Shown here: positions 17,017 to 24,781 of the stretch, in pieces | Position numbering within the stretch: position 1 is the first letter of the stretch | Layout of the letters: every line of letters starts with the position of its first letter | DNA from: Actinomadura litoris | Lineage (GTDB): Bacteria; Actinomycetota; Actinomycetes; Streptosporangiales; Streptosporangiaceae | Assembly (NCBI RefSeq): GCF_009733595.1 | Contig: NZ_WOFH01000019.1 | Coordinates: 62,001 to 126,000 of the forward strand | Direction: 5' to 3' | DNA length: 64,000 nucleotides | Translations under genes and position numbers: made by a program | The notes under the pieces: generated by a model | What the model was told of the DNA's origin: nothing | The model's database searches: none | Seen by the model: the letters and a program-made list of their open reading frames with translations, nothing else

Positions 17017-17111
17017 CCCTCGCTCCTCCGGGAAGATCCCGCACGTCCTGGAACGTTGTACGAGACGTCTGATACCGGCCAAACCCCCGCGTACCCCCGG
17101 AAGGTTCCTAC

Positions 17112-17729
17112 GTGACTGCTGTGCCGACGATCGGTGTCCTCGCCCTGCAGGGAGACGTGCGCGAGCACGCCCGCGCGCTGGAGGCCGCCGGGGCGCGGAC
17201 GCTGGACGTCCGCCGCCCTGACGAGCTGGAGCGGGTGGACGGGCTCGTCCTCCCCGGCGGGGAGTCCACCACGATGTGGCGGCTGGCCCGCTCCTTCGAG
17301 CTGCTGGAGCCGCTGCGCAAGCGCGTCGAGGGCGGGATGCCCGCCTACGGCTCCTGCGCCGGCATGATCATGCTGGCGGACCGGATCCGCGACGGCGTGG
17401 CGGACCAGGAGACCGTCGGCGGGATCGACATGACCGTGCGGCGCAACGCCTTCGGCCGCCAGGTGGACTCCTTCGAGGCCGAGGTGCCGCTCACCGGCAT
17501 GGGGGACACGCCGTACCACGCCGTCTTCATCCGCGCGCCCTGGGTGGAGTCGGTCGGGGAGGCCGTCGACGTCCTCGGACGCGCCGAGGGCGGTCCGAAC
17601 GCCGGTAGGATCGTCGCCGTCCGTCAGGGCCGCCTGCTGGCGACCGCCTTCCATCCGGAGCTGACGGGCGACTTCCGCGTGCACCACTACTTCGCCGATC
17701 TGGTGCGCCGGGCGACCGAGGAGGATTGA
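17112..17729 (+). CDS. pdxT: Pyridoxal 5'-phosphate synthase glutaminase subunit
   Basis: 205-residue class I glutamine amidotransferase that hydrolyses glutamine and channels ammonia to PdxS. The triad is C82 (GSCAGMIML) and H181/E183 (FHPE); LPGGESTT at about 48-55 is the oxyanion-side motif. GTG 17112 is preceded by GGAAGG. It is separated from yebC by 3 bp, so the two are co-transcribed; a pdxT-yebC pair is conserved in mycobacteria. Confidence 0.97.
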   Translation: MTAVPTIGVLALQGDVREHARALEAAGARTLDVRRPDELERVDGLVLPGGESTTMWRLARSFELLEPLRKRVEGGMPAYGSCAGMIMLADRIRDGVADQETVGGIDMTVRRNAFGRQVDSFEAEVPLTGMGDTPYHAVFIRAPWVESVGEAVDVLGRAEGGPNAGRIVAVRQGRLLATAFHPELTGDFRVHHYFADLVRRATEED

Positions 17730-17732
17730 CAG

Positions 17733-18488
17733 ATGTCCGGCCATTCCAAGTGGGCGACGACCAAGCACAAGAAGGCGGCCCTCGACGCCAAGCGGGGCAA
17801 GCTCTTCGCCAAGCTGATCAAGAACATCGAGGTGGCGGCCCGCACCGGCGGCGGCGACCCCGACGCGAACCCCACCCTGTACGACGCCATCTACAAGGCG
17901 AAGAAGAACTCCGTCCCCAACGACAACATCGAGCGCGCGCGCAAGCGCGGCGCCGGTGAGGAGGCGGGCGGCGCCGACTGGCAGAACATCACCTATGAGG
18001 GCTACGCCCCCGGCGGTGTCGCCGTGCTCATCGAGTGCCTCACCGACAACCGCAACCGCGCCGCGTCCGAGGTCCGGGTGGCCCTCACCCGCAACGGCGG
18101 CTCGCTCGCCGACCCCGGCTCGGTGTCCTACATGTTCAACCGCAAGGGCGTCGTGATCGTCCCCAAGGCGGGCACCAGCGAGGACGACCTCATGATGGCC
18201 GTGCTGGACGCCGGCGCCGAGGAGGTGGCCGAACTGGACGAGGAGAACTTCGAGGTCGTCAGCGAGGCCGGCGACCTGGTCGCCGTCCGCAGCGCGCTGC
18301 AGGAGGCCGGCATCGACTACGAGTCGGCCGAGAGCAAGTTCCTGCCGAGCGTCACCGTCCCGCTCGACGAGGACAACGCCAAGAAGGTCTTCCGGCTCCT
18401 GGACGCCCTGGAGGACTCCGACGACGTCCAGGACGTCTACGCCAACTTCGACGTCTCCGACGAGATCATGGCCTCGATCGACGCCTGA
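17733..18488 (+). CDS. yebC: YebC/PmpR family protein
   Basis: 251-residue YebC/TACO1-family protein with the invariant N-terminus MSGHSKWATTKHKKAALDAKRGKLFAKL and the three-domain length expected. Family members act as DNA-binding transcriptional regulators or, as shown for some homologues, help ribosomes through polyproline and similar stalls. Here it sits between pdxT and the Holliday-junction genes, a common arrangement. ATG 17733 begins 3 bp after the pdxT stop with GAGGA overlapping the pdxT end. Confidence 0.96.
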   Translation: MSGHSKWATTKHKKAALDAKRGKLFAKLIKNIEVAARTGGGDPDANPTLYDAIYKAKKNSVPNDNIERARKRGAGEEAGGADWQNITYEGYAPGGVAVLIECLTDNRNRAASEVRVALTRNGGSLADPGSVSYMFNRKGVVIVPKAGTSEDDLMMAVLDAGAEEVAELDEENFEVVSEAGDLVAVRSALQEAGIDYESAESKFLPSVTVPLDEDNAKKVFRLLDALEDSDDVQDVYANFDVSDEIMASIDA

Positions 18489-18556
18489 GCACGGTCTCGG
18501 CGGGTTAGCCCGGCCCGGCCCGCCGCCGGTCACCGGCGGCGGGTACGGTCTGGATC

Positions 18557-19708
18557 ATGGAGATCCGCGCCCTCGCACCCGATGAGCCCGAGGCCGCCCG
18601 CGACGTCCGGGCCCGCGCCTTCGGGCCCTACTCGGACGCGGAGTGGGAGCGGTCGCTGCGCTACAACGCCGCCACGCTCGCCGCCGGGCGGCAGTTCGCG
18701 GGCTTCGACGGCGGACGCGTCGTCGCCGCCGGACGGCTGCACGACATGACGCAGTGGTGGCACGGGCGGGCGGTGTCGCTGGCGGGCGTCGGCGGCGTCG
18801 CGGTCGCGCCCGAGGAGCGCGGCCGCGGGCTCGGCCGCGCGCTGATGGCCGACCTGCTGGAGCGCTGCGCGGCGCTCGGGCACCCGCTGTCCATGCTGTA
18901 TCCGGCGACGACGCGGCTGTACCGCTCGCTCGGCTGGGAGCACGCGGGCGCCCAGCACAAGATCGACTTTTCGGCCGAGGCGCTGCGGGGGATCGCGGCC
19001 GAGCGCGTCCCGGTCCGCCGCGCCGGGCCGGAGGACGCCGCCGAGGTCGCGGCCGTCATCCGCCGCGTCCACCGGGGCGCGGGCGACTGCGGTCCGGTCG
19101 GATGGGCGGACGCGGACTGGCGCGTCCAACTCGCCGAGGAGAACGACTTCTCCTACCTGGCCGACGACGGGTTCCTCACCTACCGCTGGACGGGCGGCAA
19201 GACGGCGCTGGAGGTCGTCCGGCTCGTCGCGGCGTCGGAGCGCACCCTGCGGGCGCTGTGGGCGATCGTGGGGTCCGGGTCGTCGGTCGCGCCCACCGTC
19301 CACGCGTGCGTCGGACCCATGGACGCGGCGCTGTGGCTGCCCGCCGAGCGCGAGGTCGACCACGTCCGCCGCAACCAGTGGATGCTGCGCGTGGTCGACG
19401 CGCCCGCCGCGATCGAGGCGCGCGGCTACCCGGCCGGGGTGGGCGCCCGGGTGCCCCTGCTGGTCGACGATCCGCAGCGCCCGTCGAACTCCGGCCACTG
19501 GCTGTTCGAGGTCGCGGACGGGCGCGGCCGGCTGGAACGCTCCGCCGAACACCCGGACGCCGTCCGGCTCGGGCCGCGGGGCCTCGCCGCGCTCTACGCG
19601 GGCGTCCCGGTCGCCACCCTGCGCCGCTCCGGGCTGCTCCGGGGCGGCAACGCGAGCGCGCTCACGGCGCCCTTCGCCGCCGCCCCCTTCTCCCTGGACT
19701 ACTTCTGA
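18557..19708 (+). CDS. Eis-like GNAT N-acetyltransferase
   Basis: 383-residue acetyltransferase of the Eis type: two tandem GNAT-like domains and a C-terminal sterol-carrier-protein-like domain. Acetyl-CoA binding motif VAVAPEERGRGLGRALM lies at about residues 78-94; Tyr in SMLYPATTRLYRSLGW is the usual general acid region. The chain ends in ...SLDYF, matching the Eis C-terminus whose carboxylate takes part in catalysis. Relatives acetylate amines including aminoglycosides and histone-like proteins. It is placed between yebC and ruvC, which are adjacent in many relatives, suggesting a local insertion. Confidence 0.88.
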   Translation: MEIRALAPDEPEAARDVRARAFGPYSDAEWERSLRYNAATLAAGRQFAGFDGGRVVAAGRLHDMTQWWHGRAVSLAGVGGVAVAPEERGRGLGRALMADLLERCAALGHPLSMLYPATTRLYRSLGWEHAGAQHKIDFSAEALRGIAAERVPVRRAGPEDAAEVAAVIRRVHRGAGDCGPVGWADADWRVQLAEENDFSYLADDGFLTYRWTGGKTALEVVRLVAASERTLRALWAIVGSGSSVAPTVHACVGPMDAALWLPAEREVDHVRRNQWMLRVVDAPAAIEARGYPAGVGARVPLLVDDPQRPSNSGHWLFEVADGRGRLERSAEHPDAVRLGPRGLAALYAGVPVATLRRSGLLRGGNASALTAPFAAAPFSLDYF

Positions 19709-19783
19709 GGGCCTTCCGGAAGCGGATTACTTCCGCGACACGTCCGCCGCCGCTGAACGGGTGGGATGCTGGCTTGGTAGCGT

Positions 19784-19795
19784 GTTCGGCCGAAC
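19784..19795. promoter_or_regulatory. 12-bp palindrome before ruvC
   Basis: GTTCGGCCGAAC is a perfect palindrome just downstream of a possible -10 box (TAGCGT, 19778-19783) and 20 bp before the ruvC start. It has GTTC/GAAC half-sites in the inverse order to a LexA box, so SOS control is not shown; another repressor or chance is possible. Confidence 0.25.
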
Positions 19796-19815
19796 AGATG
19801 ATCGAAGGAGTGGCC

Positions 19816-20418
19816 GTGCGGGTGATGGGGGTGGACCCCGGGCTCACCCGGTGCGGGGTGGGCGTCGTCGAGGGCGCCCCGGGGCGGCGGCTCCATCTGG
19901 TGCACGTGTCGGTCGTCCGCACCGATCCGGGCGAGGACCACGCCCTCCGGCTGCTCGGCATCGAGCGCGGCGTCGAGGCGCTGATGGACGAGCTGGCCCC
20001 CGAGGCCGTCGCCGTCGAGCGCGTGTTCTCCCAGCACAACGTCCGCACCGTGATGGGCACGGCCCAGGCCGCCGGGATCGCCATGCTCGCCGCCGCCCGC
20101 CGCGGGCTGCCGGTCGCGCTGCACACCCCGAGCGAGGCCAAGGCCGCCGTCACCGGCAACGGCCGCGCCGACAAGGCGCAGGTGACCCGGATGGTGACGC
20201 GCCTGCTGAACCTGGAGACGGCCCCCAGGCCCGCCGACGCCGCCGACGCGCTGGCGCTCGCCATCTGCCACGTGTGGCGCGGCGGCGCCCAGCAGCGGCT
20301 CGCGCGCGAGCAGCGGAGCCGGATCGAGGACGCGGCGCGCGCCGAACGTGAGCGGCTCGCCGCTCGGACGGCCCCGGCGGTCCGGACCGCCCCGACCAGA
20401 GGAGGAACCAGCCAGTGA
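19816..20418 (+). CDS. ruvC: Crossover junction endodeoxyribonuclease RuvC
   Basis: 200-residue Holliday-junction resolvase. The four catalytic acids are present: D7 (GVDPGLTRCG), E68 (VERVF), D141 and D144 (RPADAADALA). The start is GTG 19816, five bases after GAAGGAG, giving the family N-terminus VRVMGVDPG; an ATG at 19798 would lie upstream of that site. An Arg/Ala-rich tail of about 40 residues extends beyond the core. The stop overlaps ruvA by 4 bp. Confidence 0.96.
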   Translation: MRVMGVDPGLTRCGVGVVEGAPGRRLHLVHVSVVRTDPGEDHALRLLGIERGVEALMDELAPEAVAVERVFSQHNVRTVMGTAQAAGIAMLAAARRGLPVALHTPSEAKAAVTGNGRADKAQVTRMVTRLLNLETAPRPADAADALALAICHVWRGGAQQRLAREQRSRIEDAARAERERLAARTAPAVRTAPTRGGTSQ

Positions 20419-21020
20419 TCGCCTTCGTCAGCGGCCAGGTGGCCGCCGCCGGGCCCGACGGGGCGGTGATCGACGTGCGGGGCGTCGGGTACGCGGTGCA
20501 GTGCACCCCCGCCACCCTGGCCGGCCTGCGGGTCGGCGACCAGGCCCGGGTGCCCACGTCCCTGGTCGTCCGGGAGGACTCCCTCACGCTGTTCGGGTTC
20601 GCCGACGACGACGAGCGCACGGTGTTCGAGCTGCTCCAGACCGCCAGCGGGGTCGGCCCCCGGCTGGCGCTGGCGATGCTCGCCGTCCACACCCCCGACG
20701 CGCTGCGGCACGCCGTGGCCGCCGAGGACCTGGCCGCGCTCACGCGCGTCCCGGGGATCGGGAAGAAGGGGGCCCAGCGCATCGTCCTGGAACTGAAGGA
20801 CCGGCTCGGCGGCCCCGTCGGGGACGGCGCGCCCGCCACCCGCGCGGCGGGCCCCGCCCAGGCGTGGCGCGCCCAGGTGCAGGCCGGGCTGATCAACCTC
20901 GGCTGGTCGGCCAAGGACGCCGACGCCGCCGTGGAGGCCGTCGCAGCCGACCTGGACGGCGGCGAGACGCCCCCGGTCGCCGCCCTGCTCAAGTCCGCGC
21001 TGCGGAAGCTCAGCGGATGA
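20415..21020 (+). CDS. ruvA: Holliday junction DNA helicase subunit RuvA
   Basis: 201-residue RuvA, which binds four-way junctions as a tetramer and loads RuvB. It shows the N-terminal OB domain (MIAFVSGQVAAAGPDGAVIDV), two helix-hairpin-helix elements (TASGVGPRLALAML and TRVPGIGKKGAQRIVLEL) and the short C-terminal RuvB-binding domain (LGWSAKDADAAVEAV). GTG 20415 overlaps the ruvC stop (GTGA), and the stop overlaps the ruvB ATG (ATGA), so the three products are made together. Confidence 0.97.
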   Translation: MIAFVSGQVAAAGPDGAVIDVRGVGYAVQCTPATLAGLRVGDQARVPTSLVVREDSLTLFGFADDDERTVFELLQTASGVGPRLALAMLAVHTPDALRHAVAAEDLAALTRVPGIGKKGAQRIVLELKDRLGGPVGDGAPATRAAGPAQAWRAQVQAGLINLGWSAKDADAAVEAVAADLDGGETPPVAALLKSALRKLSG

Positions 21021-22081
21021 GCGAGGAGGAGCGGCTCGTCTCCGCGGACGCCGAGAACGTCGACGAGCAGGTGATCGAGGCGGCGCTGCGGCCGAAGAAG
21101 CTCGACGACTTCGTCGGGCAGGAGCGGGTCCGCGAGCAGCTCTCGCTCGTCCTGCACGGCGCCCTGCGGCGCGGCCGCACCCCCGACCACGTCCTGCTGT
21201 CGGGCGGCCCCGGCCTCGGCAAGACCACCCTCGCCATGATCATCGCCGCGGAGCTGGGGCAGCCGCTGCGGATCTCCTCCGGGCCCGCGATCGAGCGGGC
21301 GGGGGACCTCGCGGCGGTCCTGTCCACGCTCGCCGAGGGCGAGGTGCTGTTCCTGGACGAGATCCACCGGCTGGCGCGGCCCGCCGAGGAGATGCTCTAC
21401 ATGGCGATGGAGGACTTCCGGGTCGACGTCGTCGTCGGCAAGGGCCCGGGCGCGACCGCCATCCCGCTCGACATCGCGCCGTTCACGCTGGTGGGGGCCA
21501 CGACCCGGGCCGGGATGCTGCCCGGCCCGCTGCGCGACCGGTTCGGGTTCGTCGCGCACATGGACTTCTACGGCCCCGCCGAGCTGGAGGTGATCGTCCG
21601 CAGGTCGGCCCGGCTGCTGGACGTGGAGATCACCGACGACGGCGCCGCCGAGATCGCCGGGCGGTCCCGGGGCACGCCCCGGATCGCCAACCGGCTGCTG
21701 CGCCGCGTCCGCGACTACGCCGAGGTCCGCGCCGACGGCGTGATCGACCGGGAGCTGGCCCGGGTCGCGCTGAAGCTCTACGAGGTGGACGAGCGGGGCC
21801 TCGACCGGCTCGACCGCGCCGTCCTCGGGTCGCTGCTGCGCAAGTTCGGCGGGGGGCCGGTGGGGCTGTCGACGCTCGCGGTGTCGGTGGGGGAGGAGCC
21901 CGAGACCGTCGAGGTCGTCGCCGAGCCCTTCCTCGTCCGGCAGGGGCTGCTCGCCCGCACGCCGCGCGGCCGCGTCGCCACCGGCGCCGCCTGGGCCCAC
22001 CTCGGCCTCACGCCGCCGCCCGCCGCGCCGCTGACCGGCACGCTCTTCGACGTGGACGGGGACGCCGAAGGCACGGAGTAG
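21017..22081 (+). CDS. ruvB: Holliday junction branch migration ATPase RuvB
   Basis: 354-residue AAA+ motor that drives branch migration with RuvA. Walker A is GGPGLGKT (63-70), Walker B LFLDEIHRL (111-119), sensor 1 GATTR, and the arginine finger lies in GPLRDRFG. A C-terminal winged-helix domain follows. The last 20 residues (APLTGTLFDVDGDAEGTE) are a divergent tail. ATG 21017 overlaps the ruvA stop. Confidence 0.98.
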   Translation: MSEEERLVSADAENVDEQVIEAALRPKKLDDFVGQERVREQLSLVLHGALRRGRTPDHVLLSGGPGLGKTTLAMIIAAELGQPLRISSGPAIERAGDLAAVLSTLAEGEVLFLDEIHRLARPAEEMLYMAMEDFRVDVVVGKGPGATAIPLDIAPFTLVGATTRAGMLPGPLRDRFGFVAHMDFYGPAELEVIVRRSARLLDVEITDDGAAEIAGRSRGTPRIANRLLRRVRDYAEVRADGVIDRELARVALKLYEVDERGLDRLDRAVLGSLLRKFGGGPVGLSTLAVSVGEEPETVEVVAEPFLVRQGLLARTPRGRVATGAAWAHLGLTPPPAAPLTGTLFDVDGDAEGTE

Positions 22082-22134
22082 TGATCATCGGATAACGGCT
22101 TGGGAACTTCCCGGCGTGACCGATCGTCACGTCG

Positions 22135-22163
22135 TTGCCGGGGTCTCGCGTACTCTCTAGACT
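22135..22163 (+). promoter_or_regulatory. Promoter of yajC-secD-secF
   Basis: TTGCCG (22135-22140) and TAGACT (22158-22163) are separated by exactly 17 bp, a good match to the principal sigma-factor consensus. Predicted start is near 22170, leaving a leader of about 90 nt. A GTGAC-N5-GTCAC inverted repeat (22116-22130) lies just upstream of the -35 box. Confidence 0.55.
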
Positions 22164-22171
22164 CCGGGACT

Positions 22172-22237
22172 TGGTTCACCGTCCCCAGCCGACGGTTTCG
22201 CGGGAGTGACCGCTTCGGTCACAGGCTGGGCAAACCA
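22172..22237 (+). promoter_or_regulatory. Structured 5' leader of yajC
   Basis: Nested helices can be drawn by eye: TGGTT/AACCA (22172-22176 with 22233-22237), CCCAGCC/GGCTGGG (22184-22190 with 22224-22230) and an inner hairpin GTGACCG-CTT-CGGTCAC (22206-22222). The structure ends just before GGAAGGA, the yajC ribosome site, so it could act as a cis-regulatory RNA. No known riboswitch class is recognised. Confidence 0.4.
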
Positions 22238-22258
22238 CATCGGAAGGATGCCCCAGTA

Positions 22259-22903
22259 ATGGGCGGCAGCGACATGATTATCGCGGCGGGTTCGGGCGGC
22301 GGCGGGGGTTTCAACCTGCTGCTGCTCCTCGCCGTACCCCTGGTCTTCTACTTCTTGCTGATCCGGCCGCAGAGCCGGCGCCGCAAGGAGCAGGCGCAGA
22401 TGCAGGCCCGCATGGAACCCGGCGCCACGGTGCTGACGACCAGCGGCATGCGCGCCACGGTCGTGGAGGTCGACGACGACGGTCTTCTCCTGGAGATCGC
22501 CCCCGGCGTCGAGGTCCGCTTCCTCAAGCAGGCCGTCATGCAGGTCCTCAAGAACGACGAGCCCGAGGACCTCGACGACGAGCTCGACGAGGACGACGAC
22601 GACCAGGACGAGGCCGAGGACGCGGGGCGTGTCGAGCTGACCAAGTCCGGTGCGGCCGACAAGTCCGACGACACGGACGCCGCCGACGAGACCGCCTCCG
22701 CCGATGACACCGCGGACGAGGACGGCGACGACGACGACGCCAAGGGCTCGGGGCGCTCCAAGGGCGCCGAGTCCGTCGAGGTCGCCGAAGGGGCGGGGGC
22801 GACGGCCGCGGACGTCGCGGACACCGATGCCCCGGCCGCCAAGTCCGGGTCCAGGTCGAGGGTGCGCGTGAAGGCGAAGGCCGCGGAGAAGCCCACGGCC
22901 TGA
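22259..22903 (+). CDS. yajC: Preprotein translocase subunit YajC
   Basis: 214-residue YajC, accessory to SecD/SecF in the Sec translocon. One membrane segment (about residues 17-37, NLLLLLAVPLVFYFLL) is followed by the canonical IRPQSRRRKEQ and the small conserved cytoplasmic domain (GATVLTTSGMRATVVEVDDDG, VEVRFLKQAV). An unusually long Asp/Glu-rich tail (about residues 100-200) then ends in a basic patch. The bacterial core is only about 100 residues; the acidic tail is an actinobacterial extension. ATG 22259 is preceded by GGAAGGA. First gene of the secDF unit. Confidence 0.93.
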   Translation: MGGSDMIIAAGSGGGGGFNLLLLLAVPLVFYFLLIRPQSRRRKEQAQMQARMEPGATVLTTSGMRATVVEVDDDGLLLEIAPGVEVRFLKQAVMQVLKNDEPEDLDDELDEDDDDQDEAEDAGRVELTKSGAADKSDDTDAADETASADDTADEDGDDDDAKGSGRSKGAESVEVAEGAGATAADVADTDAPAAKSGSRSRVRVKAKAAEKPTA

Positions 22904-22943
22904 CGCCCCCTCCGGCACCGATACAAGACGGGAAAAACGACCA

Positions 22944-24776
22944 GTGGCTCCGCCTAGCAATGTTCCCAAGCCAGGGCGCACGCTCCTAGCGCTCTTCGCG
23001 ATCATGGTGGTGCTGGCCTGCGTGGCCGTCCTGCAGGGGCGGACCACGCCCAAGCTGGGACTGGACCTCGCGGGCGGGACCACCGTCACCCTCACGGCCA
23101 AGACCGAGTCGGGGAAGAATCCCCCGTCCTCGCAGATGAACCAGGCCGTCAAGATCATGACGCAGCGCGTCAACGGCCTGGGCGTCTCCGACGCGGAGGT
23201 CGCCAAGCAGGGCAACAACAACATCGTCGTGAACGTGCCCGGCGAGGGCCAGGGGCGCGTCGTCTCGCTGATCGGGACGACGGCCAAGCTCCAGTTCCGG
23301 CAGGCCTTCGCGATCGCCGACGGCAAGCCGACCACCGGGGCGCCCGCCTCGCCCGCGCCCTCGGCGAGCCCGTCGGGCAAGGACGACGGCAAGAAGAAGG
23401 ACGACAAGGCCAGCCCCTCGCCGTCCGCGTCGGCCTCGGCCTCGCCGTCCGGCTCGGCGTCCGCCACCCCGCGGGGGCGGGCGCTGTCGGGTGCGCTCAC
23501 CGCGCCCACCCCGAATCCGTCCGGCTCGGCCACCCCGTCCGGCACTCCCTCGGGGACGCCGACGGGCGTCCCGTCGGGCATTCCGCAGCAGCCCCAGCAG
23601 CCGCAGCAGCCCCAGCAGGACTACACGGGCATCGACGACAAGAACGTCATCAAGCAGTTCGAGGCCCTCAACTGCTACACCGGCGACCGGCGGGCGCCCG
23701 GGTCCAACGACCCGAACCGCAAGTGGGTCGCCGCCTGTGACCAGAAGGAAGAGAACGGCCAGGTCACCAAGTACATCCTCGGGCCGGTGCGGGTCCTCGG
23801 CGAGAACGTCGACGGCGCCAACGCGATGCCGCCGGACTCCCAGCAGGGCCAGGCGAGCTGGTCGGTCTCGCTGAAGTTCGATGGCAAGGGCGGCCGCCAG
23901 TTCGGCCAGGTGACCACCGAGGCCTACCGCGCCTACCAGCAGAACCCCAGCTCCCCGCAGGCGCAGATCGCGATCGTCCTGGACGGCCAGGTCGTCTCGG
24001 CGCCCAGCATCAACCGGGGCGCGATCAACGGCGGCACCGCCAGCATCGACGGCCCGCCCGACAGCTTCAACCGCCAGTACGCCACCGACCTCGCCAACGT
24101 GCTCAAGTACGGCGCGCTGCCGCTGGAGTTCACGCAGAGCTCCATCGACGAGGTGTCCTCCACGCTCGGCGCCGACCAGCTGGAGGGCGGCCTGATCGCC
24201 GGCGCGATCGGCCTCGGCCTGGTGGTGCTGTACTGCATGCTCTACTACCGGGGCCTCGGCCTGGTGGCCGTGTCCAGCCTCGTGGTGGCCTCGGCGATCA
24301 CCTACATCTCGGTGGTGATCCTCGGTGAGGGCATGGGCTTCCGGCTCTCGCTGCCGCACATCATCGGCCTGATCGTCTCCATCGGCATCACCGCCGACTC
24401 GTTCATCGTCTACTTCGAGCGATTGCGCGACGAACTGCGCGCCGGCCGCAAGCTGCGCTCGTCGGTGGAGAACGCGTGGAAGCGGGCCCGGCGCACCATC
24501 CTGGTCGCCGACGCCGTCACCTTCCTCGCCGCGCTGGTCCTGTACTTCCTCGCCGTCGGCGGCGTGCGGGGCTTCGCGTTCGCGATGGGTCTCACGACGC
24601 TGATCGACGTCGTCGTGGTGTTCTTCTTCACCAAGCCGATGGTGGCGCTGCTGTCGCGCACCGACTTCTTCGGCCGCGGCCATCCGCTGTCCGGGTTGGA
24701 CGCCAAGCGGCTGCGCAAGTCCGCGCAGAACGCGGCGGCCACCAAGGCCGCGCGCACGACGAGCCAGGAGGTCTGA
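22944..24776 (+). CDS. secD: Protein translocase subunit SecD
   Basis: 610-residue SecD, which with SecF uses the proton-motive force to complete protein export. It has an N-terminal membrane segment, the periplasmic P1 domain (LGLDLAGGTTVTL and RVNGLGVSDAEV), and five C-terminal membrane segments (DQLEGGLIAGAIGLGLVVLYCMLYYR; GITADSFIVYFERLRDEL). An inserted Ser/Pro/Lys/Gln-rich stretch at about residues 130-230 includes a run of Gln-Gln-Pro repeats and splits the periplasmic domain. The start is GTG 22944 and the stop is 5 bp from secF. Confidence 0.97.
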   Translation: MAPPSNVPKPGRTLLALFAIMVVLACVAVLQGRTTPKLGLDLAGGTTVTLTAKTESGKNPPSSQMNQAVKIMTQRVNGLGVSDAEVAKQGNNNIVVNVPGEGQGRVVSLIGTTAKLQFRQAFAIADGKPTTGAPASPAPSASPSGKDDGKKKDDKASPSPSASASASPSGSASATPRGRALSGALTAPTPNPSGSATPSGTPSGTPTGVPSGIPQQPQQPQQPQQDYTGIDDKNVIKQFEALNCYTGDRRAPGSNDPNRKWVAACDQKEENGQVTKYILGPVRVLGENVDGANAMPPDSQQGQASWSVSLKFDGKGGRQFGQVTTEAYRAYQQNPSSPQAQIAIVLDGQVVSAPSINRGAINGGTASIDGPPDSFNRQYATDLANVLKYGALPLEFTQSSIDEVSSTLGADQLEGGLIAGAIGLGLVVLYCMLYYRGLGLVAVSSLVVASAITYISVVILGEGMGFRLSLPHIIGLIVSIGITADSFIVYFERLRDELRAGRKLRSSVENAWKRARRTILVADAVTFLAALVLYFLAVGGVRGFAFAMGLTTLIDVVVVFFFTKPMVALLSRTDFFGRGHPLSGLDAKRLRKSAQNAAATKAARTTSQEV

Positions 24777-24781
24777 GCGAA

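Noticed and set aside
19784..19795. Palindrome before ruvC as a LexA (SOS) box
   Set aside because: The actinobacterial SOS box is GAAC-N4-GTTC; here half-sites are reversed (GTTC-N4-GAAC).
22217..22260. Resemblance of the yajC leader (GGGCAAACC) to the c-di-GMP (GEMM) riboswitch
   Set aside because: Only a short shared word; the remaining conserved positions and helix layout are not present.
23583..23622. Short repeats in secD as a CRISPR-like or mobile repeat
   Set aside because: They are in-frame codon repeats for Gln-Gln-Pro inside a coding region.
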